Notes under the pieces: generated by a model
Database searches by the model: none
Seen by the model: only the letters and a program-made list of their open reading frames with translations
Told to the model about the DNA's origin: nothing
Program-made: the position numbers and the translations under genes
In this document: in pieces, positions 27,665 through 36,021 of the stretch
How the letters are laid out: every line of letters begins with the position of its first letter
Numbering within the stretch: the first letter of the stretch is position 1
DNA from: CBDAUN01 sp965200645
GTDB taxonomy: Bacteria; Pseudomonadota; Gammaproteobacteria; Arenicellales; JAJDZL01
Reading direction: 5' to 3'
Length of the DNA: 64,000 nt
Assembly: GCA_965200645.1 (NCBI GenBank)
Contig: CBDAUN010000002.1
Span: 1-64,000, forward strand

Positions 27665-29658
27665 TTGACTTCCGACATTTTCGCTTGTAAGTCATTGATA
27701 TTAAAGGACCACGGTTCGAAATGGGGCACTACATCGGAATTTCCGATGTCAGACAGAAAAAAGAAAGAAAGAAGACCTATCGACTTGGTGGTGACGCGCG
27801 TCCTTTGGGCAGGGCAAAGGGGACAGTGTTCCAGTTTAACCCTAAACACCGATAAATGCGTTTCGCCTCTGTCGTCGCCCGACTCGGCATGACATACTGG
27901 TCCGAGGTGCCCGGACGCCATAAGATACTCATCTGCAGCGCATTGAGTTCTCGACGCACCACTTCAGGACTCATGGGGTAACCGAGTTGACGCAGCCGAT
28001 AACCTAAATGCTGAACACAGGCAAAGGCCAGATAACAGATCGCCAGATGCGCTCGGATTCGAGCCGGCTTAAAGTGAAAGATCGGTCGAATGCGTAGATC
28101 ATGTTTATTGGTTCGAAAGCTGCGTTCAATGGTCCACAGCTGACGATAGCGATTCAGTAAGTCTTGGGCACTGAGGTGATCATTGCCCCAGGCTATGATG
28201 GCATGCAGACCATCCCATTGGGCGGCCGCCGCTAACTTGTCTTCATTGATCACCACCTTGCCGTCAGGGAAGTCTAAAAAACGGGCCATGCCTTTATGAC
28301 CGACACTGGCCGGGGTCTGACTTAAAGCTAACTTACGCTTAAGCTTGTCTAAAGCACGCATGCGTTGATGTTTATCCTTACGCGCGCGTTTGGATGAATA
28401 AGTGGCAATGATGCGTTCAGGGCCGTGTTTGATCTCCCGGTAACGCCACACTTGTTGACGATGGGGTTGCGGTTTCAGTCCATCCCAGGACTGATAAGCT
28501 TCATGATCCAGGATTTGTTGTTTAATCACTGCCGAGGCTGACTTCATGCGATAACCGAGGATATACGCAATCTGACGGGCCTGCAGTGCGGCTTGATTGT
28601 CTGCACTGAGCAGTCCGGCATCGGCGACCACGGTCATGCGTCCACCCGGAAACCGAACCTGCCAGTCATCGACTAACTGAATTAATGTCTTGCCTTCATA
28701 GAGATTCCCCGGGAACACCTCATAGCCCACCGGTAATCCTTCGTTAGTCACCATTAAAGCTAAGATGATCTGTACCCGATGCGCCTTGCCATCTTTACTG
28801 CGACCTTTCAAGCGTAATGCCTCGGGTCCTTCGTCCTCTTGGTCCTGTTCAAAGTACAACGTGGTACAGTCCATCAAGACCACGTGCATCCCTTCAGGAT
28901 CAACCTTTTGGGTATAACGACCAACTAAAGTCTGAATCTTGTCAATGACTCGGTCATCTATATAGTCCATAGTCTGATAGACTCGGTCTAAGGACAGTGT
29001 GACGCCGGCATCCCGGGACAGACCCATGACGGTACCCCGTTTACTGCGTGGCTGGGCGATTCGGGCTAAGACTAATTCGCGTAAGATCTGATTGCTGCTT
29101 TGACGGCGGGCACCTAAGACCCGGGTCAACCCCAAAGTCTCCCACAACTGACCATACGCTTGTCGAACACCCACCGTCAAGCGTGCCTGTTCACGACATT
29201 CACCGACATCGACACCGAGTTTCTCAGCTTGTTTGGCCTGTCGGGCATGGGTCAGCAGTCGGGCATATTCTTTTACACTGAACAGTTCTTGCTGTGGCGA
29301 ATGGCTCTGTTGGATTTCAGCGAGAATGAGTTCGCCGAGTTGGCGTAAAGGTTCCAGTTCGGTTTTACTTTTGGCGATCCCGACGTGGCGGACAATCTTT
29401 TGTCGGACCAGATCACCGTTACGTACGGATTTAACGATTTGGACGCGATAGCGGTCTCGGTCGGGGTCGTATTTGGTGCGAATGAACAGATGAGGAATGA
29501 GAGGGAATCAAGAGATGAGTGTCAGGCACTAACAGATTTCAAACACTACACGGACAATTTTACAAAACTCACGTCATCGGGTTTTGTAACCCATTGATTT
29601 CAAAGTCAGAAAAAATCCGTCGTCGTTCGAAGACTTAAAAGAAAATGTCGGTACTTAA
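27665..29658 (-). mobile_element. IS1634-type element, full length (about 2 kb)
   Basis: Termini are TTGACTTCCGACATTTT at 27665 and, inverted, AAAATGTCGGTACTTAA ending at 29658. It lies between the 3' ends of porins A (+) and E (-), with the right end a few bases from the E terminator. A second full copy occupies the equivalent position between porins D and F. Confidence 0.85.
27777..29180 (-). CDS. IS1634-type transposase
   Basis: 467 residues from the first conventional start (TTG at 29180), but the frame is open to 29507 and the sequence from there (LFIRTKYDPDRDRYRVQI) is conserved between copies, so the real start is probably upstream and unusual. Features: MDCTTLYF (first Asp), GYEVFPGNLYEGKTL (family motif), VVADAGLLS (second Asp), and IERSFRTNKHDLRIRP with the catalytic Glu. 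All catalytic parts are intact, so the element may be active. Confidence 0.85.
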   Translation of the reverse strand: MTVGVRQAYGQLWETLGLTRVLGARRQSSNQILRELVLARIAQPRSKRGTVMGLSRDAGVTLSLDRVYQTMDYIDDRVIDKIQTLVGRYTQKVDPEGMHVVLMDCTTLYFEQDQEDEGPEALRLKGRSKDGKAHRVQIILALMVTNEGLPVGYEVFPGNLYEGKTLIQLVDDWQVRFPGGRMTVVADAGLLSADNQAALQARQIAYILGYRMKSASAVIKQQILDHEAYQSWDGLKPQPHRQQVWRYREIKHGPERIIATYSSKRARKDKHQRMRALDKLKRKLALSQTPASVGHKGMARFLDFPDGKVVINEDKLAAAAQWDGLHAIIAWGNDHLSAQDLLNRYRQLWTIERSFRTNKHDLRIRPIFHFKPARIRAHLAICYLAFACVQHLGYRLRQLGYPMSPEVVRRELNALQMSILWRPGTSDQYVMPSRATTEAKRIYRCLGLNWNTVPFALPKGRASPPSR

Positions 29659-29659
29659 T

Positions 29660-29694
29660 AAAAAAAGCGACGCACGAAACCGTACGTCGCTTTT
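29660..29694 (-). terminator. Hairpin terminator of porin E
   Basis: The stem GCGACG and CGTCGC is flanked by A-runs and T-runs and so can work on both strands. For the minus strand it ends the expressed porin gene 18 bases after its stop. The IS1634 right end lies immediately beyond it. Confidence 0.75.
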
Positions 29695-29712
29695 AGACTA
29701 GATTTGTGTCAG

Positions 29713-30825
29713 TTAAAAGTCAACCTTCAACCGAAGTACAGATTCGTTTTCCGTCATACCCTTCGCACCGCCATCGTAGTCAACGTATTCAAATGCTAAG
29801 CTCGCTCCGCCACCAAGGCTCTTGGAGACGTTGAAGTTCCAAGGGGTCGTGTCGAGATCCAAACCATTATCTAAGTCTGCAAAATTGACGGCATAAGACA
29901 TGCCTGTGTCTCCAAGGGAACCTGAAACTCCATAATGAACCGCCGTGTCCTTAGCCGTTATAGGATCTTTCAACGCAGTTGTTTCCGTTGTACTTTTCAT
30001 CTCCGGCGAGCCAGGTAAAAAGGTGTATTTGGCTTTATCAGTATCGGAACTACACGTTCCTGCGCCAGTTTTTTCATCAAAACCTGTCGCTGGCTTATAG
30101 CTGATATCACCCGGTTTATTAGCTTTAGCCAGTGCTTCCCGTTTGCATCTTTCTGCTGTTGCAGGAATTGTGACAAATTCAGCAAACTTGGTGGTTTTAT
30201 TTTGGCGCCACGATGCGTGGAGGTTTATGCTACCGACGGGAATTGAGAATCCGACTGCAGACATATCCGTCTTCATAACGGCAGAACTCTTGTCGTTGGC
30301 CAGCGCCGCGCCAACTTTACCGAATCCCATGTCGAGAGTCATGCCGAGTTGCGTCTTGTTGACACCATTTGCCCTGTTGGCATCAATCTGAAAACTGATT
30401 GGCCCGGTTGAAGCAGAATACGAAAGCGCGTTGCTGGTGCGAGTCCCTACGTTTGCGTTGGGGGCATCATGAATGCCTGTGTCTGTTAACGCCCCTACAT
30501 GATTGTAGGCCGCACTCCAGATCCGCCCCATGGTGACCGTACCGAATCCGCCTGAAAGGCCGACATAGGACAACCGGTTATTATCGCTAAGCGTGGTAGT
30601 GGCAAGATCCAGACCTTCCTCATAGCGGTAGACGGCTGTCAGTCCTTCGGAGACTTCACTGGAGCCCTTGACGCCCCAGCGAGAGTAGCTGTCTTTTATC
30701 GAGGTCTCGCCACCTTGGTTGTGCACGATGCCTCTGAACGAGCCATACCAGGTCGCCTCCGCCAGTACAACTGACGGTACAGTCAGTATACTTGCGAGTC
30801 CTAGCGCAATTAATTGCTTTTTCAT
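29713..30825 (-). CDS. General porin E, the only copy with start and signal peptide
   Basis: 370 residues from ATG at 30825, with AGAGGA 8 bases upstream; the frame stays open to 30900 but that part (MSMTTDTNFQS...) is not signal-like. The signal peptide is MKKQLIALGLASILTVPSVV then LA, cut before EATWYGSFRG. The mature part is a 16-strand-type porin (SRWGVKGSSEVSEGLTAVY, LSYVGLSGGFGTVTMGRI) ending in KVDF. A long divergent loop lies at about residues 220-300, with paired Cys (ERCKREA... GTCSSD). The codons for LTVPSVV contain the 18-bp near-palindrome shared by all copies. It forms a passive channel for small solutes. Confidence 0.9.
   Translation of the reverse strand: MKKQLIALGLASILTVPSVVLAEATWYGSFRGIVHNQGGETSIKDSYSRWGVKGSSEVSEGLTAVYRYEEGLDLATTTLSDNNRLSYVGLSGGFGTVTMGRIWSAAYNHVGALTDTGIHDAPNANVGTRTSNALSYSASTGPISFQIDANRANGVNKTQLGMTLDMGFGKVGAALANDKSSAVMKTDMSAVGFSIPVGSINLHASWRQNKTTKFAEFVTIPATAERCKREALAKANKPGDISYKPATGFDEKTGAGTCSSDTDKAKYTFLPGSPEMKSTTETTALKDPITAKDTAVHYGVSGSLGDTGMSYAVNFADLDNGLDLDTTPWNFNVSKSLGGGASLAFEYVDYDGGAKGMTENESVLRLKVDF
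30770..30787 (-). repeat. 18-bp junction site, porin E
   Basis: ACTGACTGTACCGTCAGT on the coding strand. All but one of the nine base pairs are symmetric (the T/C pair next to the central GTAC), so it has an orientation. Identical to the site at 31966 but inverted relative to it. Confidence 0.8.
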
Positions 30826-30925
30826 AGTATTACTATCCTCTAATTTATCTAGATATTTAGTATTTTCACTTTGAAAATTCGTGTCCGTTGTCATGGACAA
30901 AAGTCACAAATTTCCGTAGTTCGTA

Positions 30926-30953
30926 TTGTATGTAGGGGCATGTCTAGATCAAA
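30926..30953 (-). promoter_or_regulatory. Putative porin E promoter
   Basis: On the minus strand, TTGATC (30953-30948) and TACAAT (30931-30926) are 16 bases apart, about 100 bases before the porin E start. Confidence 0.35.
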
Positions 30954-30989
30954 CTAAACCTTCAAAATGTGCAAAAAAACATCAAAAAA

Positions 30990-31007
30990 TGTTGCATTTG
31001 CGCAACA
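30990..31007. promoter_or_regulatory. Porin operator-like palindrome, E
   Basis: TGTTGC-ATTTGC-GCAACA, a perfect 6-bp inverted repeat with a 6-base spacer, about 40 bases upstream of the putative -35 box. The same element precedes all six porin copies. Confidence 0.6.
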
Positions 31008-31595
31008 TGCCAATTTCACCTCAAAAATGCCTAACAAAACCAAAAATATTGCAAGACTACCTCAAAGTGAAATTTGAACAATTGGACATGTTCAATCAAT
31101 AATTCTTTGACAATTTAATACTGTTTCATAGGATTGAACTGTGAAAGAATTAGACAGCGTAACATTTAGGCACGATTACTGGGTCTGCAAGTAGACTCGA
31201 TTTGCAGAGGACGACGACTTTGAACAACGTAACACACATACTAAAACATACAATTCGGTCATATGAGATGCGGTTAACCAGATTCGTTTTAGGTAGTTTG
31301 AATTAACAAACTTTTGCCTATATGAGTATCTTGCATATTTGGACTTTTGAAATGAACAATCGTACAAAATTTTCTATTTTGCTGACTAATTTCACAGCTT
31401 TTCATCTGTTTAGTTTAACCATTACATTTGATAGCAAAATGTATGGCAGTTGGAAGTGGAATCCGTGTGCCAAAACTCAACCAATGGTAACTATCACAGC
31501 TAGTGAAGTTGAGTGATTTTTTAGAAGAAAGAATTCTGTAACTCACGGCAGCAGCAGCGAACTGTCAAACCATGTCTGTAAACACTGTCGAATAT

Positions 31596-31613
31596 TTGTT
31601 GCGAATTTGCAAC
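31596..31613. promoter_or_regulatory. Porin operator-like palindrome, B
   Basis: TTGTTGC-GAATTT-GCAAC, one arm slightly degenerate (GG instead of AA at the end). It precedes cassette B by 350 bases even though the rest of the B leader differs from the leaders of A, C, D and F. Confidence 0.6.
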
Positions 31614-31965
31614 GGTGAGTTTGAACTTGGCACTCCACCAGACAACCCGAATTTAAACAGATTTTGCGTCATTACTAGCACACTTCAACGACTACAAATA
31701 TCAGGTGTAAAACCTAGCTCATGTATGTCGTAAAGAACGCAACAGATTGAAAAACTAATCTCTGATTTTCGCATCGAATTATTGTTCATTTATCCTCGTT
31801 CGGGTCTGAAATATTCTTTTCCAAAGTGGCTCCTGATTTGTGATATTCAGTAGATCTAAAATTTTGATTAGTTATGTAACTCTTTGATAATAAAAATAAA
31901 AATAAATATAAATTTTCAAGTTATAAACGGACTCAGCCGATGTAGTTGGTGGAATTCTGAGCATA

Positions 31966-31983
31966 ACTGACTGTACCGTCAGT
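31966..31983 (+). repeat. 18-bp junction site, porin B
   Basis: ACTGACTGTACCGTCAGT, preceded by AGCATA as in cassettes C, D and F, although the leader further upstream is unrelated. The triplet directly before the porin frame is a stop (TAA). Confidence 0.8.
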
Positions 31984-31987
31984 TGTA

Positions 31988-33178
31988 TTGGCAGAGGCAA
32001 CCTGGTATGGCTCGTTCAGAGGTATCGTGCACAGTCAGGGCGGCGAGACATCAATACAAGATAGTTACTCCCGCTGGGGCGTCAAGGGCTCCAACGAGGT
32101 CTCCGAAGGGTTGACCGCCGTCTACCGCTATGAGGAAGGTCTGGATCTTGCCACTACCACGCTTAGCGATAATAACCGGTTGTCCTATGTCGGCCTTTCA
32201 GGCGGATTCGGCACGGTTACTATGGGGCGGATCTGGAGTGCATCCTACAATCACCTCGGGGCGTTAACAGACACAGGCATTCATAATGCCCCCAACACGA
32301 GCACTTCGAGTCGTACCAGTAACGCGCTTTCGTATTCGGCCTCCACCGGGCCAGTCAGTTTTCAGATTGATGCAAACATGAATGTGAAAGAAGGAAGCAA
32401 AAGAAGTGTGGATATGGCTCAGTTGGGCATGAGTTTTGATACCGGTGCGGCCAAAATTGGGTTGGCGTTTGTGAATTCCAAGACCAATTTGGACAGCATG
32501 AAAATGTCGGGCATTGGTATGTCCATTCCGGTCGGTGGACTGAACCTGTACAGTTCTTGGAGTGAAAAGAAGGTCACCACCTTTGCTACACCGGACCGGG
32601 AGGTACTCCAGTCAACCCGACATGCGGTATGCAAAAAAGTCAGGTATGCAAATGCGGCATTTCCAATGGTGGACGAGACGGACGATGAAGGAAATACTAT
32701 AAGTAAAGAAGATAAAACAAGAGTAGTACAAAATCCTGATAGTAACGAACCTCTAGCAATCGAAGGAACGTCATATCTATTTGCAACATTGAGCGAACGT
32801 ACAATTGATAGTATGACGGGTGTCGTCACTGAAGGGATGCCTAGCTGTCAAAATTCTTCTCCAGCACCAGGTATAGATGGCGTTGTCCTGCGAACATTAG
32901 AACAGAGTTCACCTGCAGTCCAAAAGGGTATGCCGAAAGAAACGATGAAATCCAGGCACATGCATGCCGGTGTGTCCGGACCCTTGGGTGATACTGGGAT
33001 GTCGTTTGCGGTCAACGTCGCTAATCATCCGGACAGCAAAGACGGAATCGGGGAAAATCCTTGGAATTTCAACGTCTCCAAGAGCCTCGGTGGCGGAGCG
33101 AGTTTAGCGTTTGAATACGTGGATTACGACGAATCTGATGACAACGAATCTCTACTTCGGTTGAAGGTTGATTTCTAA
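31988..33178 (+). CDS. Porin cassette B (silent: no start or signal peptide)
   Basis: 396 codons from the internal TTG at 31988, beginning AEATWYGSFRGIVHSQGG. The N-terminal third is nearly the same as porin E (YRYEEGLDLATTTLSDNNR). The middle carries a very long divergent loop (about residues 195-320, rich in Asp, Glu, Thr, with three Cys) related to cassette D. The C-terminus again is GGGASLAFEYVDYD... and RLKVDF. The frame upstream reads LTVPSVV and then a stop, so no signal peptide is encoded. It is divergent from E, 1.2 kb away, and shares its 3' untranslated region with E. Confidence 0.75.
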   Translation: MAEATWYGSFRGIVHSQGGETSIQDSYSRWGVKGSNEVSEGLTAVYRYEEGLDLATTTLSDNNRLSYVGLSGGFGTVTMGRIWSASYNHLGALTDTGIHNAPNTSTSSRTSNALSYSASTGPVSFQIDANMNVKEGSKRSVDMAQLGMSFDTGAAKIGLAFVNSKTNLDSMKMSGIGMSIPVGGLNLYSSWSEKKVTTFATPDREVLQSTRHAVCKKVRYANAAFPMVDETDDEGNTISKEDKTRVVQNPDSNEPLAIEGTSYLFATLSERTIDSMTGVVTEGMPSCQNSSPAPGIDGVVLRTLEQSSPAVQKGMPKETMKSRHMHAGVSGPLGDTGMSFAVNVANHPDSKDGIGENPWNFNVSKSLGGGASLAFEYVDYDESDDNESLLRLKVDF

Positions 33179-33195
33179 CTGACACAAATCTAGTT

Positions 33196-33229
33196 AAAAG
33201 CGACGTACGGCTTCGTGCGTCGCTTTTTC
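33196..33229 (+). terminator. Hairpin terminator of cassette B
   Basis: GCGACG (33200-33205) pairs with CGTCGC (33218-33223) and is followed by five T. Confidence 0.8.
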
Positions 33230-33239
33230 TTGTTAGATG

Positions 33240-34378
33240 GTCTACAAATAACCATCAGAGCACCTGCCATTTTATAAATTCGCCCATGTAGGGCAACGAA
33301 CAAAATGGGAGAATTGTATTGTGAGGTTTACATGCTTGATTGAAGCGTCAGCTCCATCCACAGACTACCAGTTCCTGCAGTTCCGGGAAAGATATTCGAA
33401 GCTAGCCATCCCTAATACCATTTCCACATTTGAGTGGGGCAAGGTTGACTCCGATACTGCAAAGAAAGAAATAAGAAGAATCGCCAAAGAGTTTCAAAAC
33501 TAAGTTCAGGGCGGGTGTTCCAAAGAACTATCCCTTGAACATGCCGAGTTGGTTATGCTTTGGAGTTTTAACAGAAAATGTTCTGAATCACTATCCAGTA
33601 ACATCGGTCACTTCTGTGAACTCATAACGAAAAGAAAGATCATGGACAGATGTATGCCCTTTTGACGAAGAACTTCAATTTGGGTGGAATAGGAATTGCG
33701 CGTTCCTCCAAGTGGCTGTGTTTTATCGATGAGAGTAGGTTCTGCATCTAAGACTCAAGGGTTTCTGCGACGCTGAGGTACATAACCCATGGAAATCATC
33801 AAGTCTTCCCGATTGTGCCAGGAAAAAGCGCCAACAGCCAAAGAATTCTTCGTGAAACCTCACGACTGGACAAGCGAATGGTAACGGCAACCGATTAATT
33901 TAGGTTCTTAAATTCGATGAGACTGGTCGCACAGAAATATCAAATTGAACGTGTCGGAAACATTGAAATGAGACTGTTCATGCTAGGTAACGACCCGTCT
34001 AACGGATAAGTACTAGTCTGCCCTGATCTCTGTCAAACAATCGGTATTCAATTTAGACGATTGGATGCTCTAAATCTACCCGTAAAGGAGTCACAAAGTT
34101 TGAAGATAAGTCGAATGACTAGTGGAGAGATATGATCTATAGCAATCAAGTTCATTGTTTAGACAACTTAGGCTAATTCCGTAACCTTCTCACGCTGTCC
34201 GCATGCCAATTACTTCAGATATAGTCCAATTGAAACCTGGAATCAGCATCGAGGATAGTTCGATTCGAAAACTTTTCTGGAACTGCTGAAATAGGTGTTT
34301 TTGGATGGAGGTGAAGGTTTATTCAAGCGTCTGAAGAATATAACTTAACTCTTCGGCTTTGCTAGTTGTAATGCGTGG
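33240..34378. other. 1.1 kb without recognisable genes between cassettes B and C
   Basis: One 60-codon frame (33321-33503, MRFTCLIEASAPSTDYQFLQ...) is open but matches nothing I know. The remainder has short broken frames and scattered pieces similar to the post-terminator palindrome, such as AGACTGTTCATG near 33971 and CGACCCGTCT near 33990. It looks like decayed sequence. Confidence 0.45.
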
Positions 34379-34400
34379 GTGAGTTTAAACATAGCAGGCT

Positions 34401-34432
34401 CTTATCAGATGGTTCGCGACCCGTCTGATAAG
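34401..34432. repeat. 32-bp imperfect palindrome after cassette C
   Basis: The two 16-base halves (starting CTTATCAGATGG and ending CCGTCTGATAAG) pair at 14 of 16 positions around a central TCGCGA. It occupies the same position relative to the C terminator as the perfect palindrome after cassette A. Confidence 0.7.
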
Positions 34433-34463
34433 CAAAAGCGACGCACGAAACGTACGTCGCTTT
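34433..34463 (-). terminator. Hairpin terminator of cassette C
   Basis: GCGACG and CGTCGC stem with a short ACG-containing loop; on the minus strand it is followed by GCTTTTGC, so the T-run is shorter than in the other copies. Confidence 0.7.
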
Positions 34464-34487
34464 ATTTAACGATTAGACTTGAGTCGG

Positions 34488-35483
34488 TTAGAAATCAACC
34501 TTCAACCGAAGAAGAGATTCGTTTTTCGCAGCACCATCATAGTCGACGTATTCGAACGCCAGACTCGCTCCGCCGCCAAGGTCCTTATTAACATTGAAGC
34601 TCCATGGTGTCGTGTCATCCTGCTTGTCGGCACCATTGATAGCGTAGGACATCCCAGAGTCTCCAAGAGAACCTGATATCCCGTAGTGAACCTGCCTGTC
34701 CTTGGGAATTTCATCTGTTCCTACCACACCTTCTTTTATTAATCTGAATTTATTCTTGGTGAGGCCTGTATTAGCGGTTTTGCAGGACATCCCATCCATG
34801 TCCGCATCTCTAGTAGCTAATCTTTGACCACTAAATTCTGAAGGTTCACCTCGATTAATAACATCTTCAACTGAACGACCACAGATACCGGGTACGGCGG
34901 CTACGGCAGGTACATTCTTTAATTCGCGCCACGAGGCGTAGAGTTCCACGCCACCGGCGGGAATAGCGAAACCGACTGCAGTCATCTTAGTTGACTTCTT
35001 GCCGGCGTTCTGGGTGTTGCCAAACGCTGCACCGACTTTGCCGAATCCCGTATCGACGGTCATACCGAATTGCGCATTGTCAACACTTTCTCCGGAGTTC
35101 GGGGTCATATAGGCATCAACCTGAAAACTAACGGGCCCAGTTGAAGCCGAATACGAAAGTGCATTGCTTAGACGACCCCCAGTGCCTAAGTTGGGAGCAT
35201 TATGAATGCCTCGGTCAGTCAATACTCCGACGTGATTGTAGGCCGCACTAAAGATCCGTCCCAGCGTGACCGTGCCGAATCCACCTGTAAGACCAACGTA
35301 GGAAAGCCGATCACCATCGGCAAGGGTGGTGGTACCAAGGTTCAGATTTTCCTCATAGCGATAGTTGGCGGTCAACCCTTCGGAAACCTCGTTAGATCCC
35401 TTGACGCCCCAGCGAGAGTAGCTGTTATCCATTGATGTTTCTCCACCCTGGTTGTGCACGATGCCTCTAAACGAGCCATACAA
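34488..35483 (-). CDS. Porin cassette C (silent: no start or signal peptide)
   Basis: 331 codons, closest to cassette A (both read AEATLYGSF with Leu for Trp, VDAYMxPNSGESVDNAQFGM and NVPAVAxVxGIC). They differ mainly in the surface-loop stretch between GIC and DEIPKDRQVHYG, where A has RRPMDPKKLQSP and C has GRSVEDVINRGEP. The apparent start at 35483 is an internal TTG. Upstream the frame gives LTVPSVVLA and then a stop in the leader. The C-terminus is RLKVDF. Confidence 0.75.
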   Translation of the reverse strand: MYGSFRGIVHNQGGETSMDNSYSRWGVKGSNEVSEGLTANYRYEENLNLGTTTLADGDRLSYVGLTGGFGTVTLGRIFSAAYNHVGVLTDRGIHNAPNLGTGGRLSNALSYSASTGPVSFQVDAYMTPNSGESVDNAQFGMTVDTGFGKVGAAFGNTQNAGKKSTKMTAVGFAIPAGGVELYASWRELKNVPAVAAVPGICGRSVEDVINRGEPSEFSGQRLATRDADMDGMSCKTANTGLTKNKFRLIKEGVVGTDEIPKDRQVHYGISGSLGDSGMSYAINGADKQDDTTPWSFNVNKDLGGGASLAFEYVDYDGAAKNESLLRLKVDF

Positions 35484-35520
35484 GGTCGCCTCCGCCAGTA
35501 CAACTGACGGTACAGTCAGT

Positions 35521-35866
35521 TATGCTTAAATTACCCTCCTTTCCGTTCAGGTTATGCGCATCATAATGACAGAATATCTTTTATATACAATTACTTATAT
35601 ATTTTAATGTTTCAAATGCTGGATAATATTCTGTAAGCTGAACTCTCCTCATAAACTTGAAAATTAGGCATAAAATGGTCTAACATTTGCATCGATAATT
35701 ACGATATTTTGTCTCAAAAACTAACATTGTTTCACACCACACTTAAAGTGACTTACTTGACCATACGAATTGAAATCTTGTATGCCATCAGACACAGATT
35801 TTTGCACTACATTTTCCAGATTTGAGAAGAATTTGACTTGAAACTATTGTTGCATATACGCAACAA
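35521..35866 (-). repeat. Conserved porin leader, copy C
   Basis: Begins on the minus strand at the palindrome TTGTTGC-ATATAC-GCAACAA (35847-35866) and ends at the 18-bp site 35503-35520, with GGAAAGGAGGG just before it. With leader A it forms a long inverted repeat that encloses porins E and B. Confidence 0.75.
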
Positions 35867-36021
35867 TATTTAGGTGATTTTGACGTAAAATTGCCAGATT
35901 TTCAGTCGTACTCAACGTTTTAGAGTTGGCTGAGCCAATAAATCCGGTTAACTAATTTGAAATCTAGTTTGATTGCACTACCTAAATCGTTTGCTTTTGA
36001 AACAACAAATTTTCGGTTTTT

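Larger units (their letters stand above)
30788..31965. other. Candidate invertible segment with the expressed porin start
   Basis: 1178 bases lie between inverted copies of the 18-bp site. At one end it carries the porin E start codon and the first 13 signal-peptide codons; at the other it carries the stop-containing leader of silent porin B. Inverting it would place the start and signal peptide in frame before body B. The interior has no recognisable gene; the small frames show no family features. Confidence 0.5.

Noticed and set aside
27750..27775. Short AAAG-type repeat (AAAAAAGAAAGAAAGAAG)
   Set aside because: It is part of the IS1634 right-end untranslated sequence and is the same in both full copies, so it is not a contingency repeat of a host gene.
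30826..30900. Longer start for porin E (MSMTTDTNFQS...)
   Set aside because: It would put 25 polar residues before the signal peptide. The ATG at 30825 has an AGAGGA at proper distance and gives a standard signal peptide.
31107..31134. Promoter-like TTGACA-N16-TAGGAT on the plus strand inside the candidate invertible segment
   Set aside because: It points toward silent porin B from 850 bases away and no gene starts near it. Kept only as a note, as AT-rich DNA makes chance matches likely.
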